From Lachnoclostridium sp. UBA6558 (lineage in GTDB: Bacteria; Bacillota; Clostridia; Lachnospirales; Lachnospiraceae), in assembly GCA_002434335.1 (NCBI GenBank), contig DJJW01000080.1, positions 18,222 to 32,880 of the forward strand: DNA of 14,659 nt. The letters run 5' to 3'. Of this stretch, positions 6,725-11,998 are shown piece by piece. Within the stretch, counting starts at the first letter, position 1, and the number at the start of each line of letters is the position of its first letter. Below the pieces are notes generated by a model, which worked only from the letters and a program-made list of their open reading frames with translations, did no database searches and was not told where the DNA came from. The position numbers and the translations under genes were made by a program.

Positions 6725-8206
6725 ATGAAGGAATATATCAAAATTAATGAACAGGATAATGTTGTAGTTGCATTAAGAGATTTTAACGAAGGGGATAGGA
6801 TACAAGCTGGCACGATTGAGCTCATAGTGAAAGAGGCAATTCCCTCCGGTCATAAAATCGCCCTTCAGTTTATTACAGAAGGAGAGAAGGTAATAAAATA
6901 CGGAAATCCAATTGGTCTTGCCAAATCAGATATTGAAGCAGGAACCTGGGTTCACACTCACAATATCAAGACCGGACTTGGTGAAATCTGCTCCTATGTA
7001 TACGAAAAAGACTATAAAGAGTTAGAAAGTACGGAAGATGCCTATTTTAGAGGGTACCGAAGAAAAGATGGCAAGGTGGGTATTCGAAATGAAATATGGA
7101 TTATCCCTACGGTAGGCTGTGTCAATAAGATAGCGGCACTCCTTGAGAGAAAGGGCAATTCAATGTTGGCAGACAATGTGGAAAAGGTCTGTGCCTTCGA
7201 ACATCCCTACGGTTGTTCTCAGATGGGTGAGGACCAGGAAAATACGAAGAAAATATTGGCAGGACTCGTGAATCATCCCAATGCAGGAGGCGTTCTGGTG
7301 CTTGGGCTTGGTTGTGAGAACAGCGGTGTTGAACAATTAAAGGAACACATCGGCAAATACGACGAGAACAGAGTGAAATTTCTTATCTGTCAGGAGGAAG
7401 AAGATGAAGTTGAGGCAGCGCTTAAACTGCTGAGTGGCCTGATAGAATATGCTTCCACTTTTGTAAGAGAAGAAATTCATGTAAAAGAGCTTATAATAGG
7501 ACTGAAATGCGGAGGCAGCGATGGCTTTTCCGGTATTACAGCAAATCCGTTAGTGGGAGCCTTTTCGGATATTCTGATTTCAAAAGGCGGAACGACTATC
7601 TTAACGGAGGTCCCTGAGATGTTCGGAGCAGAGACTCTTCTGATGAGCCGTTGCAGAGAAGAAGGAACCTTTGATAAAACAGTTGCCATGATTAACGGTT
7701 TTAAAGATTATTATACTTCACATAATCAGACAATTTATGAAAATCCTTCTCCCGGAAATAAACAGGGCGGTATTTCAACTTTGGAAGACAAATCCTTGGG
7801 GTGTACGCAAAAATCGGGAAATGCACCAGTTTCCGATGTACTTCCTTACGGTTCGCCTGTTAAGAGCAAAGGCTTGAACCTTTTAACCGCACCCGGAAAT
7901 GACTTGGTTGCTGCAACAGCACTTGCTGCTTCAGGGGCACATATTGTACTGTTTACCACCGGCAGGGGTACACCATTTGCATGTCCTGTACCAACAGTGA
8001 AAATATCCAGTAACTCAAAGCTTTATGAAAGAAAGAGCAACTGGATCGATTTTAATGCAGGGGTGTTACTGGAAGATGGTAAAATGGACAATATAGCCCA
8101 GAATTTATTCAGCTTTGTCCTTGACACTGCCTCCGGAAAAACGGTAAAATCTGAAATTGAAGGTTTCCACGATATGGCTGTGTGGAAGGATGGTGTTACT
8201 CTCTAA
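6725..8206 (+). CDS. uxaA: Altronate dehydratase
   Basis: Dehydrates D-altronate to 2-keto-3-deoxy-D-gluconate, third step of the pathway. The 493 residues are close to the 495 of E. coli UxaA, with both halves in one chain. Residues 1-95 form the SAF domain (INEQDNVVVALRDF ... GTWVHTHNIKT). Residues 110-122 carry the family signature GYRRKDGKVGIRN. The large catalytic domain includes FEHPYGCSQMGEDQENT, LGLGCENSG, C262-GGSDGFSGITANP and LTAPGNDLVAATALAASGAH, and cysteines and histidines in these blocks are candidate iron ligands. Galactarate dehydratase (GarD) has the same architecture, but uxaB and uxaC next door favour altronate. ATG 6725 follows GAGGAG at 4 bases. The kinase gene follows after 167 bases on the same strand. 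Confidence 0.95.
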   Translation: MKEYIKINEQDNVVVALRDFNEGDRIQAGTIELIVKEAIPSGHKIALQFITEGEKVIKYGNPIGLAKSDIEAGTWVHTHNIKTGLGEICSYVYEKDYKELESTEDAYFRGYRRKDGKVGIRNEIWIIPTVGCVNKIAALLERKGNSMLADNVEKVCAFEHPYGCSQMGEDQENTKKILAGLVNHPNAGGVLVLGLGCENSGVEQLKEHIGKYDENRVKFLICQEEEDEVEAALKLLSGLIEYASTFVREEIHVKELIIGLKCGGSDGFSGITANPLVGAFSDILISKGGTTILTEVPEMFGAETLLMSRCREEGTFDKTVAMINGFKDYYTSHNQTIYENPSPGNKQGGISTLEDKSLGCTQKSGNAPVSDVLPYGSPVKSKGLNLLTAPGNDLVAATALAASGAHIVLFTTGRGTPFACPVPTVKISSNSKLYERKSNWIDFNAGVLLEDGKMDNIAQNLFSFVLDTASGKTVKSEIEGFHDMAVWKDGVTL

Positions 8207-8373
8207 ATAGGATGAGTTTCAAACACCCCTAAATGAGAACCTTGATTTGACTATAAAACAGGCTAAGTTACACTGGCAGGGAATGGAATAATTTTATTTT
8301 TGCAGGTGCTGAATAATCATGAAAGCGCCGCTCTGTACCAGGTAAGAATAAACCAATATAAAGGAGAATTAAA

Positions 8374-9396
8374 ATGGCAAAAATTATTACTATGGGTGAA
8401 ATCATGCTTCGTCTATCTACTCCAGGATTTCAGAAGTTTATCCAATCAGACAGTTTTGATGTTAATTATGGTGGTGGAGAAGCAAATGTAGCAGTTTCTC
8501 TTGCTAACTATGGACATAAGGCTTATTTTGTATCAAAAGTGCCTAACAATCCCATTGGTGAGTGTGCAGTAGCAGCATTAAGAAAATATAATGTTAACTG
8601 TGACCATGTTGCCAAAGGCGGTGAAAGACTCGGAATCTACTACCTCGAGACCGGTGCTTCCATGCGAGCTTCCAATGTAGTATATGACAGAGCACATTCC
8701 TCCATTGCGGAAGCACAAGAGAAAGACTTTGATTTCGATGCTATTTTTGAAGGTGCTGACTGGTTTCACTTTACAGGTATCACACCTGCTGTCAGCGATA
8801 AAGCTGCCGAACTTACAGAGCTTGCCTTAAAAGCTGCCAAAGCTAAGGGTATCACTGTATCCGTAGACTTAAACTTCAGAAAGAAACTTTGGTCTTCTGA
8901 AAAAGCTCAGAAAATCATGTCAAATTTAATGCAGTACGTTGATGTATGCATCGGTAATGAAGAGGATGCAGAGAAAGTTTTGGGCTTTAAGCCAAGCGGT
9001 ACCAATGTAACAAGCGGTGAACTCGAGCTGGCAGGTTATGAAGATATTTTTAAACAGATGATAGATAAATTTGGCTTCAAATATGTTATCAGCTCTTTAA
9101 GAGAGAGTTATTCTGCTTCTGATAACGGCTGGTCTGCCTGCATCTATGATGGAAAAGAGTTTTATCACAGCAAAAAGTATGATGTACGTATCGTTGACCG
9201 TGTAGGCGGCGGTGATTCCTTTGCAGCCGGACTTATCTGTGGTCTTGTAGAAGGAAAAGATATGAAAGCTTCTCTGGAATTCGCAGTTGCTGCTTCAGCT
9301 TTAAAACACACTATCCCTGGAGACTTCAACCTGGTATCCAGAAGTGATGTAGAGGCCTTAGTGGGCGGAGATGCTTCCGGCAGAGTGCAGAGATAA
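8374..9396 (+). CDS. kdgK: 2-keto-3-deoxygluconate kinase (PfkB family)
   Basis: Phosphorylates KDG to KDPG with ATP, the fourth step. 340 residues of ribokinase/PfkB fold: GEIMLRLSTPG at 8-18, sugar-binding YGGGEANVAVSLANYG at 32-47, SVDLNFRKKLW in the middle, and the C-terminal PfkB signature DRVGGGDSFAAGL with catalytic base D281 after the GGG anion hole. Family membership is clear; the KDG assignment rests on the uxa context and the GEIMLRLS/DLNFRKKLW type, since PfkB enzymes also act on ribose, fructose and others. ATG 8374 has AAGGAG 7 bases upstream. It may be read from the uxaA promoter: no terminator separates them, and no convincing promoter or operator was found at 8207-8373. An isomerase gene follows after a hairpin. 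Confidence 0.9.
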   Translation: MAKIITMGEIMLRLSTPGFQKFIQSDSFDVNYGGGEANVAVSLANYGHKAYFVSKVPNNPIGECAVAALRKYNVNCDHVAKGGERLGIYYLETGASMRASNVVYDRAHSSIAEAQEKDFDFDAIFEGADWFHFTGITPAVSDKAAELTELALKAAKAKGITVSVDLNFRKKLWSSEKAQKIMSNLMQYVDVCIGNEEDAEKVLGFKPSGTNVTSGELELAGYEDIFKQMIDKFGFKYVISSLRESYSASDNGWSACIYDGKEFYHSKKYDVRIVDRVGGGDSFAAGLICGLVEGKDMKASLEFAVAASALKHTIPGDFNLVSRSDVEALVGGDASGRVQR

Positions 9397-9420
9397 AAGC
9401 ATTAATCAAACGTGGATGTG

Positions 9421-9446
9421 TGCCTGCAGCTAAAAGTCTGCAGGCA
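9421..9446 (+). other. Intercistronic hairpin between kdgK and the isomerase gene
   Basis: TGCCTGCAG (9421-9429) and CTGCAGGCA (9438-9446) form a perfect 9-bp stem with an 8-base loop. No T tract follows, so it is not an intrinsic terminator. It ends 6 bases before the weak ribosome binding site of the next gene. Such stems commonly set mRNA stability or translation differences within an operon; which applies here is not visible. Confidence 0.6.
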
Positions 9447-9469
9447 GCAAGAAAGGCATGGTTATTAAT

Positions 9470-10306
9470 ATGAAATTAGGTATTCGTGCCCATGATATGG
9501 AGAGAGCGCCGTTAGAGACTCTTGTGGCTAATATTAAGAATAAAGGGCTGACCTGTACGCAGTTAGCTTTAAGCAAAGTAATCGACAACTTTAATGTGGA
9601 AGCTGCTGCGCTGACACCGGGAATGGCATTTCATATCAGGGATATTTTTGCAAAAAATCAGGTAGACATAGCAGTACTGGGCTGTTATCTTAACATGACG
9701 GATCCAGATGCGGCTTCAAGAGAGAAGATACATGATATCTATAAAGCACATATACGTTTTGCCAGACATTTAGGCTGTGGGATGGTAGGAACCGAAACCG
9801 GTGCAGTGAATTCTGCTTATGCTTTTGAGGAAGCCAATCACTCCAAAGAGGCACTTGACTGGCTTATAGAGAATGTTAAGAGAATTGTTGATTATGCGGA
9901 ACGCATGGGTGTGATTTTTGGTATTGAACCTGTATATACGCACATTATGAGCAGCCTTGACAGAACTTATCAGGTGCTTCAGGCGGTGAATTCACCGAAT
10001 CTGCAGGTGATATTTGATCCTGTGAATATCTTGCATGCAGGTAACTGCAAAGAACAGGATGATATTATCAATGGTGCTTTTGAGTTGTTTGGAAAAGATA
10101 TTGCTGCCATTCATGTTAAGGATTTTAAGATGGTGGGGGATACCTTTAAGCCGCTTCCCAGTGGTCAGGGAGATTTCAACTATGAGTTGCTATTCAAGCT
10201 GATTAAAGAGAAAAAGCCATACATTCATATCCTTATGGAGGATACGACTCCGGCGAATGTATTTCAGGCTATTGGTTATTTGAAGAACATTTATTATGCA
10301 AACTAA
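9470..10306 (+). CDS. Sugar phosphate isomerase/epimerase, TIM barrel
   Basis: 278 residues of the xylose-isomerase-like TIM-barrel superfamily (AP endonuclease 2 family). Four metal ligands are seen in the expected order and spacing: E153 (GIEPVYTH), D183 (FDPVN), H215 (IHVKDF) and E257 (MEDT), compare E152, D185, H211 and E246 of D-tagatose 3-epimerase. It should therefore isomerise or epimerise a sugar or sugar acid by proton transfer with a divalent metal. The substrate is unknown. It is not KDPG aldolase, which is shorter and uses a lysine. Being 73 bases after kdgK on the same strand suggests a role in uronate metabolism. ATG 9470 is preferred because MKLGIRAHD starts the first barrel strand; the alternative ATG 9458 would sit 1 base from the only ribosome binding site (AAAGG, 9452-9456). 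For 9470 the spacing is a long 13 bases. Confidence 0.85.
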   Translation: MKLGIRAHDMERAPLETLVANIKNKGLTCTQLALSKVIDNFNVEAAALTPGMAFHIRDIFAKNQVDIAVLGCYLNMTDPDAASREKIHDIYKAHIRFARHLGCGMVGTETGAVNSAYAFEEANHSKEALDWLIENVKRIVDYAERMGVIFGIEPVYTHIMSSLDRTYQVLQAVNSPNLQVIFDPVNILHAGNCKEQDDIINGAFELFGKDIAAIHVKDFKMVGDTFKPLPSGQGDFNYELLFKLIKEKKPYIHILMEDTTPANVFQAIGYLKNIYYAN

Positions 10307-10410
10307 GGATTGTATAAGATAAATAAGTACTATTCAAGCATTACAGCAAAATTGTCCATAAATAAAAATTAAAGTTCTGTCAGATGATTTTATAGGTATA
10401 GATATAAACC

Positions 10411-10433
10411 AAGGAGGGATGAATTCCCTCCTT
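10411..10433 (+). terminator. Terminator-like hairpin after the uxaA-kdgK-isomerase unit
   Basis: AAGGAGGGA (10411-10419) pairs perfectly with TCCCTCCTT (10425-10433) around a 5-base loop, 105 bases after the isomerase stop. The flank AAGTTATAG is not a T tract on the plus strand. On the minus strand the stem is followed by GGTTTATATC. It is a strong stem with weak termination features, so it could instead be a processing or 3'-protecting hairpin. Confidence 0.5.
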
Positions 10434-10484
10434 AAGTTATAGATATACTTATAGTTATACTGAAATTAAGATGATACGATTTCT

Positions 10485-10682
10485 TTATTTATATTTTAGC
10501 TGTTTACAGGTGATATAAAAAGTCCGTCTGTTATCCAATTCTAAAATAGTAAACATTGCTATACCATCTTTACTACAGTCAAGTGATCCTGGTTTTCCTG
10601 AAACAAATGATTCTGGTTTTCCAACATAAACAAATAATTCTGGCTTTCCTATAAGATTCCATTTCCAACGAACAGCATACAT
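10485..10682 (-). pseudogene. Repeat-bearing ORF, probable gene remnant
   Basis: A 65-codon open frame with three degenerate tandem units: GKPELFVYV, GKPESFVS and GKPGSLDC, coded by 27, 24 and 24 bases at 10561-10653. The difference between units is a whole codon, and changes such as AAG/AAA keep the lysine, which suggests the repeats were once translated. After them comes a non-repeat tail with charged and hydrophobic residues (LELDNRRTFYITCKQ). There is no ribosome binding site before the ATG and a TAA lies 5 codons upstream in frame. I do not recognise the protein. The likeliest reading is the C-terminal remnant of a longer repeat protein; a chance ORF is possible. Confidence 0.3.
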
Positions 10683-10784
10683 CGAAAAAAGGATTTATTT
10701 TTGTATGTACCATAGTGATTTTTATTCCTTTTCAATAATTCTTAAAGCGGACTTGGTTTTAATCTTTCCGTTCTATCAGTTCAT

Positions 10785-10804
10785 GATTGGTTAATTAACC
10801 AATC
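10785..10804. repeat. Perfect 20-bp palindrome
   Basis: GATTGGTTAATTAACCAATC equals its own reverse complement over all 20 bases, without a loop. It lies between the two small minus-strand ORFs. Lack of a loop favours a protein-binding site (dimeric regulator) over an RNA hairpin. No regulator of matching known specificity is encoded in the window; the local LacI protein prefers a different site. Confidence 0.6.
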
Positions 10805-10874
10805 TAAACATTCTATTTTTAGTGATTTCCTTATCGAATACATTTACGCTGCAGTGTACATTTAGTTACGTCGG

Positions 10875-10964
10875 TTATAACAAGGGCGTGTTTAGAGCTG
10901 TCTGCTGGTTCGTTATCACTGCAATTAGTACAGAGGAAGAGATAAGTCCTAACATGAAATCCAT
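10875..10964 (-). CDS. Possible 29-residue hydrophobic membrane peptide
   Basis: The ORF begins MDFMLGLISSSVLIAVITNQ and continues with a short polar tail ending LNTPLL. Residues 3-18 could span the membrane once. AAAGGAG lies 8 bases before the ATG, as good as any ribosome binding site in the window, and TATACT (10991-10986) could be a -10 for a very short leader, although no -35 fits. Size and shape recall the toxins of type I toxin-antitoxin pairs in Firmicutes, but I see no sequence match and no clear antisense promoter over it (TATAAC at 10876-10881 on the plus strand is only a weak candidate). It may equally be a chance ORF in intergenic DNA. Confidence 0.35.
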   Translation of the reverse strand: MDFMLGLISSSVLIAVITNQQTALNTPLL

Positions 10965-11071
10965 AAGTTATTCTCCTTTGGTTTAAGTATAGAATTTTGT
11001 AAAGAATACTTTGGAGGAATGCTTGAAATCAAGACAAATTGCAAACTTCCAAAATGTCTGATTCTATAGTA

Positions 11072-11080
11072 TGGTATAAT
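11072..11080 (+). promoter_or_regulatory. Extended -10 promoter of the GNAT gene
   Basis: TGGTATAAT: a perfect TATAAT (11075-11080) with the TG extension one base upstream. No good -35 is found at 16-18 bases, as is common for extended -10 promoters. It gives a leader of roughly 115 bases. Confidence 0.6.
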
Positions 11081-11201
11081 AGTATTCGTGTCATAGTAAT
11101 TTGAGAATTATGGCATAAATTTGTTGTTGTATCATTTGCAATTTGATACTGTAATGTGTTAATATAGTAAGGTGTTTATTGATTGAAGTAAGGAGATTAT
11201 T

Positions 11202-11648
11202 GTGATTTATCTTTCGGAAATAAATGGAGATAATTATAAAGCTATCATAAGATTAAGTGTCAACGAGGATCAAAAGCCATATGTTGCATCCAACTCAGTA
11301 ATTCTTGCCAAAGCATATGCTTATCGCTTGGAAGGCGGAACAGCACTGGGGATTTTTGAAGATGGAACAGCAGTTGGTCTTATTTCTTATAGGATATTGG
11401 ATAATAGCTGCATTCTGGACCAGTTTATGATTGACAAAAGATTCCAGGGAAAAGGCTTTGGAAAAGAAGCTCTCAGTATTTTTATTGAAGCTGGAAAGAA
11501 AGAGGGGAAATGCAATAAGATCATATTATGCTTCATTGAAGGGGATAAGGTAGCCGAAGCCTTGTATAAAAGCTATGGTTTTGTTATTATCGATCGGGAT
11601 GAAGCAGAAGATGAACCTGCTGAAATAATAATGGAACGGTTTTTATAA
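11202..11648 (+). CDS. GNAT-family N-acetyltransferase, BltD/PaiA-like
   Basis: Transfers an acetyl group from acetyl-CoA to an amine. 148 residues with the GNAT fold: N-terminal LSVNEDQKPYVASNS resembles the polyamine acetyltransferases BltD and PaiA of Bacillus (DQ..Y/FV..N). The central acetyl-CoA pyrophosphate loop QGKGFG is at 82-87, after the strand LDQFMIDKRF. Near the C-terminus ALYKSYGF contains Y122, the usual general acid. A polyamine or another small amine is the likely substrate, by resemblance only. The start codon is GTG 11202, supported by AAGGAG 6 bases upstream and no nearby alternative. It stands alone with its own promoter and has no evident tie to the uronate genes. Confidence 0.85.
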   Translation: MIYLSEINGDNYKAIIRLSVNEDQKPYVASNSVILAKAYAYRLEGGTALGIFEDGTAVGLISYRILDNSCILDQFMIDKRFQGKGFGKEALSIFIEAGKKEGKCNKIILCFIEGDKVAEALYKSYGFVIIDRDEAEDEPAEIIMERFL

Positions 11649-11809
11649 AGCAAAAACTATTAGAACTGTATATATATACATTTTGTCAAAGAATGTGGAT
11701 TATATTTCCTGAAAAATTAGAACTCTGGATTCCTTTGAGTACTTGCCTGTTCCGTGAGAGGGAAAAGTATGATAAAATATGATAAAATAAGAAATGTTAA
11801 AAATAAATC

Positions 11810-11838
11810 TTGCTTATTAGTACTTTAACTATTATGAT
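11810..11838 (+). promoter_or_regulatory. Promoter of the aconitase-like hydratase gene
   Basis: TTGCTT (11810-11815), a 17-base spacer, and TATGAT (11833-11838). The -35 hexamer is the same as that of folD. It gives a leader of about 150 bases. A second candidate, TTGCCT-19-TATGAT at 11743-11773, has an over-long spacer. Confidence 0.5.
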
Positions 11839-11946
11839 ATTGGGGTAGCTGTTTATTCGAATTCTGAATTTCTATTATTTATAAATCAAAATGTATAAAC
11901 TCAACATCAGAAGAAGCAGGGAGTCTAAAAATCTTCCTGTAAATAA

Positions 11947-11978
11947 GCAGTTTCATAAGATCTGAAGCCGGAAACTGC
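11947..11978 (+). promoter_or_regulatory. Leader hairpin just before the hydratase ribosome binding site
   Basis: GCAGTTTC (11947-11954) and GAAACTGC (11971-11978) form a perfect 8-bp stem with a 16-base loop, ending 5 bases before the AAAGGAG of the hydratase gene. Its place suggests an effect on translation or message decay. No T tract follows, so it is not a terminator. Confidence 0.5.
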
Positions 11979-11998
11979 AGCATAAAGGAGACGATAGA

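Larger units (their letters stand above)
10307..11201. other. 895-base region without a confident protein gene
   Basis: It holds, in order, a terminator-like hairpin (10411-10433), a repeat-bearing ORF remnant on the minus strand (10485-10682), a perfect 20-bp palindrome (10785-10804), a 29-codon hydrophobic ORF with a strong ribosome binding site on the minus strand (10875-10964), and the promoter and 120-base leader of the GNAT gene. An imperfect palindrome, GTATCA-N9-TGATAC, lies in that leader (11129-11149). The coding character is lower than elsewhere, which suits a decayed or recently rearranged segment. Confidence 0.5.
11649..11998. other. Intergenic region and leader before the hydratase gene
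   Basis: These 350 AT-rich bases contain a 14-bp AT palindrome TGTATATATATACA (11667-11680) followed by TTTT, at best a weak terminator for the GNAT gene; a 10-base tandem duplication TATGATAAAA (11768-11787); the hydratase promoter (11810-11838); and a leader hairpin (11947-11978). No ORF with a ribosome binding site was seen. Confidence 0.6.

Noticed and set aside
8320..8333. Possible cre site upstream of kdgK (TGAAAGCGCCGCTC)
   Set aside because: Only the left half fits the CcpA consensus; the right half fails at several fixed positions and there is no clear promoter beside it.
8300..8491. 63-codon ORF overlapping the start of kdgK
   Set aside because: Different frame from the clear kinase gene, and no ribosome binding site at its start.
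9470..10306. KDPG aldolase, expected from pathway order
   Set aside because: The sequence shows a metal-binding E-D-H-E barrel of 278 residues, not the shorter lysine-dependent aldolase.
10683..10770. Minus-strand 44-codon frame starting MVHTKINPFF and overlapping the repeat-bearing ORF
   Set aside because: Its only ribosome-binding-like AAAGGA is 13 bases from the ATG, and its frame does not follow the codon-preserving repeats.
11129..11149. GTATCA-N9-TGATAC in the GNAT leader as an operator
   Set aside because: Only 6-bp AT-rich arms and a single occurrence; not enough to call a site.
11768..11787. Tandem TATGATAAAA repeat as an iteron or mobile-element mark
   Set aside because: Only two 10-base AT-rich copies, with no flanking element genes; best seen as slippage.
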